Program-made: the position numbers and the translations under genes
In this document: positions 8,349 to 16,676 of the stretch, one piece after another
How the letters are laid out: every line of letters begins with the position of its first letter
Position numbering within the stretch: the stretch's first letter is position 1
From: Oscillospiraceae bacterium
GTDB lineage: Bacteria > Bacillota > Clostridia > Oscillospirales > Oscillospiraceae
Direction: 5' to 3'
Assembly: GCA_016293865.1 (NCBI GenBank)
Contig: JAEDDG010000017.1
Location: forward strand, 1-40,662
DNA length: 40,662 nt
The notes under the pieces: model-generated
Told to the model about the DNA's origin: nothing
Databases searched by the model: none
Seen by the model: the letters and a program-made list of their open reading frames with translations, nothing else

Positions 8349-9632
8349 TTACTTTGTTTCCAGGCAGCTGAGCAGGTATTTCTCCGCTTCCGGATTCCAC
8401 AGGCCGTGGGTCTTCTCCGTCAGCTCATGGAGCTTGGCAAACATCGGCTCGGTTTCGCCCAGTCTTTCAAAATCGGCCAGCGCCGTCAGCGGCAGGTCGA
8501 TGCCGGTGTAGATGAGCTTTTTGCCGCCGGGAATCTTGGGCAGATTCAGCGTGGCGTCCCGGGCTGCGTTCAGGCCGCCGATGTGGGTGACCAGGTAGGC
8601 CGGATTCAGCTTGCCTTCGCTCATCATGTCCAGGACCTCTTCCAGGTCGTCGTTGTTGCCGCCGGCAGTGGCCATGATGTGGGTGTTGGCATAGTGGACG
8701 TTGTACAGGTTGATCATGCCGCTGAACTTGGTGTCCGCCGGGCCGGCGAAGCAGTTCAGGCAGCCGTCCGTGCCCAGAATGGCGTCCGCCTGGGCGGCCA
8801 CGGCGCTCACGGGCGCGAAGAGCATGACGTCGTCAAAGCCCTTGCCGCCGGTAATGGCGCGCAGCTCAGCCACGGGATCGCCGTCGCGGGTGTTCTTGTA
8901 AATCAGCTCCACGCCGTTTCTGGCCGCTTCCTCCACGGAGAGGATCCGGGCGGCGCGGGCAAGGCGGGTGTCGTCGATGTCGGTGACAACAAGGAGCCTG
9001 GGGCTGTGGTCGCAGTGGATGATGTAGTCGATGGCGGCCAGGCCCATGGGGCCAACGCCGGCCAGAATGGCCATGGTGCCGCCGGTCTTGTTGTTCATGA
9101 TGTGCGCGTAGCTGCCCCGGCGGGTGTGATACATGCCGTGGAAGCCGCCGGCCACGCAGGAATACGCCTCAGCCAGGCTGCCGGCGTAGAAGCTGTCGCC
9201 GCTGTAGGGCAGAATGCAGCCGGTTTCAATGGCGAACTGGGGCAGGATGATGTAGGTGGCGTCGCCGCCGCAGTTGGAGAAGGAGTATCCGCACGCTTCA
9301 ATGCCGGTGTACTGTTTCCCGTCAGCAACACCCATGAAGTTGAATGCGGGCTGGATGGCGAACTTCTGGCCGGGCTTGAATTTGTCCGTCCATTTTGCGC
9401 CCACCTCAACGATCTCGCCGCACAGCTCGTGACCGATGATGATGGGGTTTTCCGCGCAGTTGTCAGGCACGCGCTTGTGGTCGCCGCCCTGAATGGCCGC
9501 CTTGTAGGAGGACATACAGATGCTGTCGGACACGACGCGGGCCAGGATCTCGCCCTCCCGGAGAGCGGGCAGTTCATACTCGTCCAGGCGCAGGTCGTTT
9601 TTTCCGTACAGTCTCAATGCTTTTGTTTTCAA
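8349..9632 (-). CDS. Zinc-type medium-chain dehydrogenase, L-sorbose-1-phosphate reductase (SorE)-like
   Basis: A 427-aa medium-chain dehydrogenase. From memory of the family, it follows enterobacterial L-sorbose-1-phosphate reductase along its length: the N-terminus KALRLYGKNDLRL, the GHELCGEI zinc/active-site segment, GVGPMGLAAIDY for the nucleotide fold, DGCLNCFAGP, VTHIGGLNAA and KKLIYTG near the end. Family members reduce L-sorbose 1-phosphate to glucitol 6-phosphate with NAD(P)H. The start is TTG at 9632; no in-frame ATG lies near, and this TTG aligns with SorE N-termini. AAGGGGTG lies about 12 bases upstream. It is the first gene of an operon with E2, E3, E1 and a HAD phosphatase, an unexpected partner for a SorE-like enzyme, so its true substrate may differ. 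Confidence 0.85.
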   Translation of the reverse strand: MKTKALRLYGKNDLRLDEYELPALREGEILARVVSDSICMSSYKAAIQGGDHKRVPDNCAENPIIIGHELCGEIVEVGAKWTDKFKPGQKFAIQPAFNFMGVADGKQYTGIEACGYSFSNCGGDATYIILPQFAIETGCILPYSGDSFYAGSLAEAYSCVAGGFHGMYHTRRGSYAHIMNNKTGGTMAILAGVGPMGLAAIDYIIHCDHSPRLLVVTDIDDTRLARAARILSVEEAARNGVELIYKNTRDGDPVAELRAITGGKGFDDVMLFAPVSAVAAQADAILGTDGCLNCFAGPADTKFSGMINLYNVHYANTHIMATAGGNNDDLEEVLDMMSEGKLNPAYLVTHIGGLNAARDATLNLPKIPGGKKLIYTGIDLPLTALADFERLGETEPMFAKLHELTEKTHGLWNPEAEKYLLSCLETK

Positions 9633-9691
9633 CTTGCTGTTTGCACCCCTTTTTATTTACGATTGTGTTGATTTATTTCCGGTTTACCTGT

Positions 9692-9720
9692 ATTGTAAAA
9701 CACACAACACATGATGTCAA
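9692..9720 (-). promoter_or_regulatory. Promoter of the dehydrogenase operon
   Basis: On the minus strand a perfect TTGACA (9715-9720) is separated by 17 nt from TACAAT (9692-9697). Transcription would start near 9685 and cover the SorE-like gene, E2, E3, E1 and the HAD gene. Confidence 0.75.
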
Positions 9721-9733
9721 TGATTATATTGAC
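9716..9733. promoter_or_regulatory. Palindromic operator overlapping the -35 box
   Basis: GTCAAT-N6-ATTGAC is a perfect 6-bp inverted repeat that covers the -35 hexamer of the dehydrogenase operon, a position typical of repressor binding. No regulator gene is adjacent. Confidence 0.5.
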
Positions 9734-9867
9734 GTATTTGGCACTTGTGCGGCGCAGATTTTTCGTTTTTGTGTTCTTTTCCCCGGAAAGCTGCACAATC
9801 CTTCCGGTTTTCCGGCTGACAGGAGGTCCCGCGCCGCCGGCCGGCGGCGGACTGTGGGAATTGGCGC

Positions 9868-9896
9868 TTGAAAACCGCGGCGCCGGACTGTACAAT
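9868..9896 (+). promoter_or_regulatory. Promoter of the CBS-pyrophosphatase gene
   Basis: TTGAAA (9868-9873), a 17-nt spacer and TACAAT (9891-9896). The predicted transcription start falls at the foot of the hairpin at 9905-9921. The rest of the 306-bp gap 9633-9938 holds the divergent promoter (9692-9720) and a GC-rich palindrome (9832-9849). Confidence 0.65.
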
Positions 9897-9904
9897 GAAA
9901 AAAA

Positions 9905-9921
9905 GCGGGCGCAGCGCCCGC
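9905..9921 (+). other. 5'-terminal mRNA hairpin
   Basis: GCGGGCG-CAG-CGCCCGC forms a perfect 7-bp GC stem just after the predicted transcription start and 17 bases before the ATG. It may stabilise the transcript or limit ribosome access; the SD of the gene is weak. Confidence 0.5.
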
Positions 9922-9938
9922 AGAAAGTGAGAACGATT

Positions 9939-11552
9939 ATGGAACCGATCTATGTGATGGGTCACCGGAACCCGGACACGGACTCCATCGTGTCCGCCAT
10001 GGCGTACGCCGCCCTGCGCAACGCCATCGGAGACCGGGAATATGTGGCGGCCCGGCTGGGCCACGTCAGCGACGAGACCCAGATGGTTTTGAAGAAATTT
10101 GGCTTTGAACCGCCGGTATTTGTCCACAACGTCCGCAATCAGGTGTGCGATCTGGCGTATGACACGCCGCCGGTGCTGAACGCGGGCGTCAACGTCAGCC
10201 GCGCGTGGGATGTCCTGCGTGCGGACGGGCGCATTGCCGCGCTGCCGGTGACGGACGACGACGGGCACCTGTACGGCATGCTGTCGCCGGGGGACATTGC
10301 CTCCTACGACATGCAGTCCATCTACCGGCCCCATGTGGATGAAATTCCGCTGTTCAACCTGATCAGCGCCCTGGAGGGGCGGATCATCAACGAGGCCGGC
10401 GACATGGTGGACACCATCTCCGGCGATGTGGTCATCGCCCTGCCCCAGGCCCACGGCTGCCCGGTGATCAAGGACAGAAACGCCATTGTCATCTGCGGCC
10501 AGCAGGACGCGCTTGTGCGGGAGGCCATCGAGGCCGGCGTCAGGTGCGTGATTCTCTGCCAGGCGGAGCCGGACGAGGCCGCCCGCAGCGCCGCCGGCAC
10601 CTGTGTGATCACCACGTCCTTTGACGCGTACCGGGCCGCCCGGATGATTTATCAGTCCATCCCCATTTCCAGAATCTGCCGCCGGACGGACCTGATCAGC
10701 TTCCGGCTGCGGGATTATATTGACGACGTGCGGGAGCTGGTGCTGAAAAGCCGGTACCGCAGCTACCCCATTCTGGACGACAACGACAGCGTGGTGGGCA
10801 CGCTGTCCCGCTTCCATCTGATCCGGCCCAAGCGCAAGCGCGTGGTGCTGGTGGACCACAATGAGGCCGCGCAGTCCGTCCCCGGTCTGGAGGAGGCGGA
10901 GATTCTGGAGATCATCGACCACCACCGGCTGGCCGACATCCAGACCAGTTCGCCCATCTATTTCCGCAACGAGCCGGTGGGCTGCACGGCCACCATCGTG
11001 GCCGGCATGTACCAGGAAAAGGGCCTTGTGCCCTCGGAGAAGCTGGCGGGGCTCATGGCCGCCGCCATTGTGTCCGACACGGTGATGTTCAAATCCCCCA
11101 CCTGCACGGAGCGGGACCGCCGGGTGGCCGAGCGGCTGGCCCGCATCGCCGGCATTTCGCTGGAGGCGCTGGGCCGGGAGATCTTCTCCGTGGCCGCATC
11201 GGACAGCCGGCCGGCCGACGAAATTCTCACCACCGATTTCAAGGATTTCCACATTGCCGGGCACAATCTGGGCATCGGCCAGGTGACATGCCTGAACTCG
11301 GACGACGTGCTCCGGCGCAAGCAGGAGTTCCTGGACGCCATGGACCGCAGGATGCAGGAAAAGGATTACGACATGATGATTCTTATGCTGACCGACGTTC
11401 TGAAGGACGGCACCGAGATCATCTACCGCGGGGACGAGGAGACGATCCGCCAGGCGTTCAACGTCCCGTGCCGGGACAACGCCGCGTTCCTGCCCGGCGT
11501 CATGAGCCGGAAAAAGCAGGTGATTCCCATGCTGTCCGTCCTCTGGGGCTGA
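9939..11552 (+). CDS. ppaC: Manganese-dependent inorganic pyrophosphatase with CBS and DRTGG domains
   Basis: A 537-aa family II inorganic pyrophosphatase. The N-terminal DHH domain opens with GHRNPDTDSIVSAMAYA, the metal-binding HxxxDxD motif. It is interrupted by two CBS segments (MLSPGDIA; VVGTLSRFHL) around a DRTGG-like domain and resumes with DHNEAAQ and IIDHHRLAD, followed by the DHHA2 domain. The size (about 540 aa) and order match CBS-PPases, which in this family are controlled by adenine nucleotides and, when DRTGG is present, by diadenosine polyphosphates. I chose the ATG at 9939 because upstream codons cover the promoter and hairpin. The SD is weak (GTGAGAA). It stands alone, ending in a bidirectional terminator shared with pgcA. 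Confidence 0.93.
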   Translation: MEPIYVMGHRNPDTDSIVSAMAYAALRNAIGDREYVAARLGHVSDETQMVLKKFGFEPPVFVHNVRNQVCDLAYDTPPVLNAGVNVSRAWDVLRADGRIAALPVTDDDGHLYGMLSPGDIASYDMQSIYRPHVDEIPLFNLISALEGRIINEAGDMVDTISGDVVIALPQAHGCPVIKDRNAIVICGQQDALVREAIEAGVRCVILCQAEPDEAARSAAGTCVITTSFDAYRAARMIYQSIPISRICRRTDLISFRLRDYIDDVRELVLKSRYRSYPILDDNDSVVGTLSRFHLIRPKRKRVVLVDHNEAAQSVPGLEEAEILEIIDHHRLADIQTSSPIYFRNEPVGCTATIVAGMYQEKGLVPSEKLAGLMAAAIVSDTVMFKSPTCTERDRRVAERLARIAGISLEALGREIFSVAASDSRPADEILTTDFKDFHIAGHNLGIGQVTCLNSDDVLRRKQEFLDAMDRRMQEKDYDMMILMLTDVLKDGTEIIYRGDEETIRQAFNVPCRDNAAFLPGVMSRKKQVIPMLSVLWG

Positions 11553-11584
11553 CGGCCAGGCGGGACGCCGCGGATATGCGGAAA

Positions 11585-11628
11585 AAGGCAGCCCGGAAGG
11601 AATTTTTCCTTCCGGACTGCCTGATTTT
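11585..11628. terminator. Bidirectional terminator between ppaC and pgcA
   Basis: GGCAG and CCGGAAGGAA pair with TTCCTTCCGG and CTGCC with a one-base mismatch, followed by seven T on the plus strand and preceded by five A, so it can serve both converging genes. Confidence 0.8.
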
Positions 11629-11644
11629 TTTGTCTGTTTCCCGC

Positions 11645-13375
11645 TTATCTGGACAGCAGCGACTTGCCCCAGGCCTCGTACCGGGCGATCTTTCCGGCGC
11701 AGTCCGCCTGGCTTTCGCCCCGGGCCAGGATGTACACCTTGACCTTGGGCTCCGTGCCGGAGGGGCGCACCAGAATCTTTGTGCCGTCGGCCAGAATATA
11801 GGCCAGCACGTTGGAATCCCGCAGCTCCATGGGCGTTTCCCGGCCGGTGCTCACGTCGGTTTCCGTGCCGGAGGCGTAGTCCCGGCGGGTGACCACCGGA
11901 TCCCCGGCCAGCTCCGTCAGGGGCTGCGCCCGCAGGCTGTCCATCAGCGCCTGCATCCTGGCCAGTCCGTCCAGTCCGGGCATGACCATGTTCAGGGTCT
12001 TTTCCGCGTACCAGCCGTATTTCTCATACATGGCCATCAGCGCGTCGTACAGCGTCATGCCCTGGCTGTAATACCAGGCGGCCATTTCCGTCAGCAGCAG
12101 CGACGCGCTGACGGCGTCCTTGTCGCGGACGTAGTCGCCCACCATGTAGCCGAAGGACTCCTCATAGGAGAAGATGACCTTGCCGGCGCCGGTGGCCTCC
12201 AGCTCGTTTTTCTTTTCGGCCAGGAATTTGAAGCCGGTAAAGGTGTCATAGCAGTCCACGCCGCCGCGCGCGGCAACGGCCCGGGCCATATCGGTGGTGA
12301 CGATGGTTTTCAGGGCCGCCGGCTTTTCCGGCATGGTGCCGGCGCGCTTTTTGGCGCTGATCAGATAGTCCAGCAGCAGCACGCCCGTCTGGTTGCCGGA
12401 GATGACCACATAGTCGCCGTCCCGGTTCTTCACCATGATGCCCACCCGGTCCGCGTCCGGGTCAGAGCCGAGAATGAAATCCGCGCCGTTCTTCTTCGCC
12501 AGTTCCACCGCCAGGGCGAAGCCCTCCGGATTTTCCGGGTTGGGGGAGACAACTGTGGAGAAGTTGCCGTCCGGCACCATCTGCTCCGGCACGCACAGCA
12601 CGTGCTTCATGCCCAGGCGCTTCAGCGCCTCGGGAATCAGCACCCGGCCGGTGCCGTGGAAGGGCGTGTAGACCATTTTGAAGCTGTCCGCCACCTGAGC
12701 CACCACGGCCCGGTCTGTCGCCTGGGCCATGACCTGGGCAAGGAACGCCTCGTCCGTCTCCGTGCCCATGAGAACGATGCGCCCGTCGGCAACGGCCGCG
12801 TCATAATCCACGGTTTTTGCGCAGGCAAACACATCCAGCGCGCGCATTTTTTCGGCAATGGCGGCCGCGTGATGCGGCGGCAGCTGTGCGCCGTCCGCCC
12901 AGTAGACCTTGTAGCCGTTGTATTCCTTGGGGTTGTGGCTGGCCGTTACATTGATGCCGGCGATGCAGCCGTATTCCCGGATGGCGAAGCTCAGCTCCGG
13001 CGTGGGGCGCATGCCGTCAAAAAGCCGCACGGGAATGCCGTTGGCGGCCATGACGCAGGCGGCGGTCCGGGCGAATTCCTCGCTGTGGTTGCGGCAGTCG
13101 TAGCAGACGGCCACGCCCTGCTGCGCGGCTTCGGCGCCCTGGGCCAGAATCACCTCGGCAAAGGCCTGGGTGGCATGGCGGATGACGTGGATGTTCATCC
13201 GGTTCAGGCCCACGCCCATCACGCCCCGCAGCCCGGCGGTGCCGAAGGCCAGCTGGGCGCAGAAGCGGCTTTCCAGCTCTTTTTCATCGCCGGCCAGCGC
13301 GGCCAGCTCCGCCTGTTCCCCGGCGCTGAGCGCGGGAGAGCTGCGCCAGAGATCGTATGTTTCCTTCCAGCTCAC
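11645..13375 (-). CDS. pgcA: Phosphoglucomutase/phosphomannomutase family phosphosugar mutase
   Basis: A 576-aa alpha-D-phosphohexomutase that interconverts sugar 1- and 6-phosphates, feeding UDP-glucose and cell-envelope synthesis. Visible are the substrate loop GTAGLRG near residue 46, the phosphoserine loop TASHNPKEYNGYK, the metal loop DPDADRVG, the sugar-binding segment EESFGYM and the phosphate-binding RPSGTEPK near the C-terminus. Length and motifs fit PgcA-type Firmicutes enzymes. The start is GTG at 13375; its first bases overlap the stop codon of the upstream 104-aa protein (GTGA), with GGAGGAA upstream, so the two are translationally coupled. It is the last gene of the MBL-rlmH-104aa-pgcA operon. 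Confidence 0.93.
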   Translation of the reverse strand: MSWKETYDLWRSSPALSAGEQAELAALAGDEKELESRFCAQLAFGTAGLRGVMGVGLNRMNIHVIRHATQAFAEVILAQGAEAAQQGVAVCYDCRNHSEEFARTAACVMAANGIPVRLFDGMRPTPELSFAIREYGCIAGINVTASHNPKEYNGYKVYWADGAQLPPHHAAAIAEKMRALDVFACAKTVDYDAAVADGRIVLMGTETDEAFLAQVMAQATDRAVVAQVADSFKMVYTPFHGTGRVLIPEALKRLGMKHVLCVPEQMVPDGNFSTVVSPNPENPEGFALAVELAKKNGADFILGSDPDADRVGIMVKNRDGDYVVISGNQTGVLLLDYLISAKKRAGTMPEKPAALKTIVTTDMARAVAARGGVDCYDTFTGFKFLAEKKNELEATGAGKVIFSYEESFGYMVGDYVRDKDAVSASLLLTEMAAWYYSQGMTLYDALMAMYEKYGWYAEKTLNMVMPGLDGLARMQALMDSLRAQPLTELAGDPVVTRRDYASGTETDVSTGRETPMELRDSNVLAYILADGTKILVRPSGTEPKVKVYILARGESQADCAGKIARYEAWGKSLLSR

Positions 13376-13686
13376 TGCAATTCCTCCTCATCATCCGGCG
13401 AAATATCGCCGCTCATAATATTCATCGCATCCTCCAGAAGTGTTTCCGGCACGTACAGATCCGCGCCGGTTCCGGAAAAGCCCAGAATCAGCCGGCCGAA
13501 GTCCCCGTCGTTGGGATACTGCAGCAAAACAGGGATTTCATACGCCCGGAACAGGCTCAGTTCCAGCTCCAGTTCCAGCTCGCTGCCGCTGATATGCTCC
13601 AGGAAAACCGGCGGGACCGGCTCGCCCGCCGCGTCCCTGGGCCAGTCGGCGCCGGGGTTCGTGTGTTTAAGAGACCAGTGCTCCAT
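13372..13686 (-). CDS. Small acidic hypothetical protein coupled to pgcA
   Basis: A 104-aa protein starting at ATG 13686 with a strong SD (GGAGGG). It is acidic and contains a run of alternating Glu/Leu (SELELELELSLF). The middle (YEIPVLLQYPNDGDFGRLILGF) looks like a beta-rich fold related to the small 'signal transducing' DUF2007-type proteins, but that is only a resemblance. Its stop overlaps the GTG start of pgcA and it begins 17 bases after rlmH, so it is a genuine operon member. I assign no function. Confidence 0.75.
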   Translation of the reverse strand: MEHWSLKHTNPGADWPRDAAGEPVPPVFLEHISGSELELELELSLFRAYEIPVLLQYPNDGDFGRLILGFSGTGADLYVPETLLEDAMNIMSGDISPDDEEELQ

Positions 13687-13703
13687 GGAATTTCGCCCTC
13701 CTG

Positions 13704-14186
13704 TTATTTGTGGTATTTTCCGCCCGCGCTGATTTTGAAGCCGCGGTAAGTCTGCTCCAGCAGCATAATCCGCGCCAGATGGTGCGGAAACGTCATTTTC
13801 GACATGGAAATCCGGGCCGCGCCGGCTTCCTTGACGCGCCCGTCCAGCCCGTCCGACCCGCCGATGATGAAGCACAGCTTCCCGCCGCCCTCCGCCGCCG
13901 CCTGCTCCAGCAGCCGGGCGAAGGACACGGAGTCGTGCTGGACGCCTTCAATGCACATGGGAATCACGTATGCGCCTTTGGGGATCCGGCTGAGAAGCGC
14001 GTCGCCCTCCTTTTTCAGGGCGGCCGCCGTCTCTGCCGGCGAGGGCGCGGCGCTGCGCCGGACCTCCGGCAGCTCCTCAATCTCCAGCCGGCAGTAAGCG
14101 CTCAGCCGCTTGGCGTATTCGGCGCAGGCGTCGGCGTAGAATTTCTCCTTCAGCCGGCCCACGCAGAGAATTCTGATGTTCACCAT
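13704..14186 (-). CDS. rlmH: 23S rRNA (pseudouridine1915-N3)-methyltransferase RlmH
   Basis: A 160-aa SPOUT methyltransferase, close to the usual 155-160 aa. It methylates pseudouridine 1915 in helix 69 of 23S rRNA. Visible are the N-terminal strand IRILCVGRLKEKFY, the SAM-binding knot loop FIIGGSDGLD and the conserved end MTFPHHLARIMLLEQTYRGF..GGKYHK. The ATG at 14186 lies four bases after the stop of the MBL hydrolase. Pairing with a YycJ-type MBL hydrolase is common in Firmicutes. Confidence 0.95.
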   Translation of the reverse strand: MVNIRILCVGRLKEKFYADACAEYAKRLSAYCRLEIEELPEVRRSAAPSPAETAAALKKEGDALLSRIPKGAYVIPMCIEGVQHDSVSFARLLEQAAAEGGGKLCFIIGGSDGLDGRVKEAGAARISMSKMTFPHHLARIMLLEQTYRGFKISAGGKYHK

Positions 14187-14190
14187 CCGG

Positions 14191-14967
14191 TCAGACCTCC
14201 CATGGACCGCACAGCGCGTCCGGCGGGGCCACCGCAAGCTCGCAGCCGTCCGCGCCGCTTTCCCGCAGCGCCCGGCGCACGGTGTCGTAAGCTGCGGCAG
14301 GCGTGTTGTTTTCCCGGCTCAGATGGGCCAGAATGAACCGGCGCGTCCCCTCCTGGGCCAGGGCGGCGCAGAAATTGCCGCAGTCCGGATTGGCCAGATG
14401 GCCGTTTGCGGAGAGAATCCGGGCCTTCAGCGCCGGGGGATACGGGCCGTTTTTCAGCATGTCCACATCGTGGTTGGATTCCACCACCACCGTGTCCGCG
14501 CCGGCGGCCGCCGCGTACACGCTGCGGGAGACGCAGCCGATGTCCGTGGCGATGGCCAGGGCATGCCCGTCCGCCTCCACCCGGTAGCAGACGCTGCCGC
14601 TGACGTCGTGGGGCGTGGGATAGGCGCACACGGTGAAGGGACCGACGCACAGCCTTTCGCCCGGCTCAAAGCAGACCAGGTGCGCCGCCGCCTCCGGGAT
14701 CTGGGCGGCCAGGGCGCGGGCCGTGTCGTATGTAGCGTAGATGGGCCGGGGCTGCCGGACGGAAATCACCTTCAGCGCCCGGATGTGATCGATGTGGCTG
14801 TGGGTAATCCAGATGGCGGACAGATCCGCCAGCGTGAGATTCAGTTGTTTCAGGCCGCCCGTAATCCTGCGGCAGGAGACGCCGGCGTCCACCAGCATGG
14901 CCGCGCCGCCGCTTGTGACCACGGCGCAGTTGCCGGAGGAACCGCTGGCAATGGTGCAGATGTTCAT
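14191..14967 (-). CDS. MBL-fold metallohydrolase, YycJ/WalJ-like
   Basis: A 258-aa metallo-beta-lactamase-fold protein. The metal motif THSHIDHI (HxHxDH) and the N-terminus NICTIASGSSGN are typical of the YycJ/WalJ group, putative 5'-3' exonuclease or hydrolase proteins linked in Firmicutes to WalRK cell-wall signalling and DNA repair. Further metal ligands are plausible in TPHDVSGS, ATDIG and LAHLSREN. The ATG at 14967 was chosen because the extra upstream codons run into the murA terminator; the SD is weak (GACGGG). No walRK genes are adjacent. It heads the rlmH-pgcA operon. Confidence 0.88.
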   Translation of the reverse strand: MNICTIASGSSGNCAVVTSGGAAMLVDAGVSCRRITGGLKQLNLTLADLSAIWITHSHIDHIRALKVISVRQPRPIYATYDTARALAAQIPEAAAHLVCFEPGERLCVGPFTVCAYPTPHDVSGSVCYRVEADGHALAIATDIGCVSRSVYAAAAGADTVVVESNHDVDMLKNGPYPPALKARILSANGHLANPDCGNFCAALAQEGTRRFILAHLSRENNTPAAAYDTVRRALRESGADGCELAVAPPDALCGPWEV

Positions 14968-15019
14968 GTCGTACCCGTCGCACAGCGCCGCGCAGGCGCA
15001 ATGCAGTCCTTTATATTTG

Positions 15020-15044
15020 AAAAAAGGGGCCCCGAAAGGCCCCT
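15020..15044 (-). terminator. Rho-independent terminator after murA
   Basis: On the minus strand AGGGGCC-N6-GGCCCCT is followed by a run of T (15020-15025). It sits between the murA stop and the MBL hydrolase start, so murA forms its own transcript. Confidence 0.75.
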
Positions 15045-15057
15045 GAAGCATGCTGTG

Positions 15058-16362
15058 TTAGATCGCCTCGGCGTCGTCCGCTTCCTCTTCACCGGAAGCG
15101 ACGCTGAGGATATCGGCGCCCAGCGTGCGGAGCTTGCCGACGATGTTTTCATATCCGCGCTCAATGTAGCGCACGCCGGACACCTCGGTGATGCCGCGGG
15201 CGCACACGCCGGCAATCACCAGCGCCGCGCCTGCCCGCAGGTCACAGGCCTTGATCGGCGCGCCGGTGAGGTAGGGCACGCCCTCGATGATGGCCACGCG
15301 GCCGTCCACCTGGATTTTTGCGCCCATTTTTGTCAGCTCGTCCACATATTTATAGCGGTTGTCCCACACGCCCTCTGTAATCACGCTGGTTCCCGCGGCG
15401 GTGGTGAGAATCGCGGCCAGCTGCGGCTGCATGTCCGTGGGGAAGCCGGGGTAGGGCTGGGTCTTGATGCTCGCGCGGCGCAGCGCGCCGGTGGAGCGGA
15501 TCAGTACGCAGTCGCCGGAGACGGCGCTGGTGTACACACCCATCTCCGTCAGCTTCCGGGTGATGCAGTCCAGATGCTTGGGAATGACGTTTTTGACCAG
15601 AACCTCGCCGCCGGCGCCGGCCACGGCCGCCAGATAAGTGCCGGCCTCGATCTGATCGGGGATGATGGAGTAGCAGCCGCCGGAGAGCTTGTCCACGCCG
15701 TGAATTTTGATCACGCCGGTTCCGGCGCCGCGCACGTCGGCGCCCATGGAGTTCAGGAAGTTGGCCACGTCCACAATATGCGGCTCCCGCGCCGCGTTTT
15801 CAATCACCGTGGTGCCCTTCGCCAGAACGGCGGCCAGCATCAGATTGATGGTGGCGCCCACGGAGACCACGTCCAGATAGATATTCGCGCCGGTCAGACG
15901 GCCGCCTGCCGCCTGCGCGCAGACCAGGCCGTTTTTCACGCCCACGTCGGCACCCATGGCCGTAAAGCCCTTGACATGCTGGTCAATGGGCCGCACGCCG
16001 CCGAAATCGCAGCCGCCGGGCATGGAGACCTCCGCCTCGCCGAAGCGGCCCAGCAGCGCGCCGATCAGGTAATAGGAGGCGCGGATCCGCCGCATCAGCT
16101 CAAAATTGGCGCAGGTTGTGTGTATACCGGAACAGTCGATGTCCATGGTGTGGCGGTTGACCATCTGAATTTTGGCGCCCATCTGCCTGAGGATGGACAG
16201 CAGCATGGTCACATCCGAGATCTGGGGAATGTTCTCAATCCGGCAGCTCCCGCGCACCAGAAGGGCAGCGGGGATAATGGCGACGGCGGCGTTTTTCGCG
16301 CCGCTGATTTCCAGTTCACCGTACAGGCCGTGCCCGCCGCGAATGACATATTTGTTGTTCAA
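15058..16362 (-). CDS. murA: UDP-N-acetylglucosamine 1-carboxyvinyltransferase (MurA)
   Basis: The enzyme transfers enolpyruvate from PEP to UDP-GlcNAc, the first committed step of peptidoglycan synthesis. The N-terminal signature SGAKNA (binding Lys-Asn pair), the active-site loop with Cys in MPGGCDFGGVRPIDQH (the fosfomycin-targeted Cys) and the repeated alpha/beta EPSP-synthase architecture are clear. I choose TTG at 16362, giving 434 aa: it has GGAGAG nine bases upstream and yields the standard N-terminus NNKYVIRGG. A tandem ATG at 16389/16392 would add ten residues but has no SD. The C-terminus ends in an acidic tail (GEEEADDAEAI). It is transcribed from the promoter at 16427-16455. Confidence 0.93.
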   Translation of the reverse strand: MNNKYVIRGGHGLYGELEISGAKNAAVAIIPAALLVRGSCRIENIPQISDVTMLLSILRQMGAKIQMVNRHTMDIDCSGIHTTCANFELMRRIRASYYLIGALLGRFGEAEVSMPGGCDFGGVRPIDQHVKGFTAMGADVGVKNGLVCAQAAGGRLTGANIYLDVVSVGATINLMLAAVLAKGTTVIENAAREPHIVDVANFLNSMGADVRGAGTGVIKIHGVDKLSGGCYSIIPDQIEAGTYLAAVAGAGGEVLVKNVIPKHLDCITRKLTEMGVYTSAVSGDCVLIRSTGALRRASIKTQPYPGFPTDMQPQLAAILTTAAGTSVITEGVWDNRYKYVDELTKMGAKIQVDGRVAIIEGVPYLTGAPIKACDLRAGAALVIAGVCARGITEVSGVRYIERGYENIVGKLRTLGADILSVASGEEEADDAEAI

Positions 16363-16426
16363 AAGCTCACTCTCCAGTTGTGCGTTCATCATACAGTATG
16401 CCCGCAAAAGGAAGATTCATCAAGCA

Positions 16427-16455
16427 ATTATAGCATCGCATGCTGACTTTTGCAA
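16427..16455 (-). promoter_or_regulatory. Promoter of murA
   Basis: On the minus strand TTGCAA (16450-16455), a 17-nt spacer and a perfect TATAAT (16427-16432). The transcript would start near 16420, leaving about 58 nt before the preferred TTG start. A 17-codon upstream frame opens with ATG at 16420, too close to the 5' end to carry an SD. No gene was found between 16456 and 16676. Confidence 0.75.
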
Positions 16456-16676
16456 GTTTTTATCCGGAATGCGGCGCCTTTTATGAAATCTTTCCGGCAA
16501 AATTGTGCCGCTGGAGAAAAAAGCGGCGCCTGAGAGAAATTCTGGCCATGTTTCAGCCTGTTCAGTCCGGCCGGGCGCACTTTTGCCGGCGGCCGGGTTC
16601 GACGGAGTCCGCGCGCCGGATGTGTTACGCTGAACGCGGCGGATTCCGCCGACACGGCAGAGAGGGAGGCGCAGAA

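Noticed and set aside
5310..9671. Plus-strand open frame of about 1,450 codons, and similar frames at 1987-5211, 11288-13732 and 22609-25620
   Set aside because: They are exact antisense shadows of the E3/E2/SorE-like, E1, pgcA and relA genes, rich in His/Gln/Val/Gly from GC-biased third positions, without an SD or domains.
9832..9849. GC-rich perfect palindrome as a terminator
   Set aside because: It has no T-run on either side and no gene ends there; it may be incidental in GC-rich DNA.
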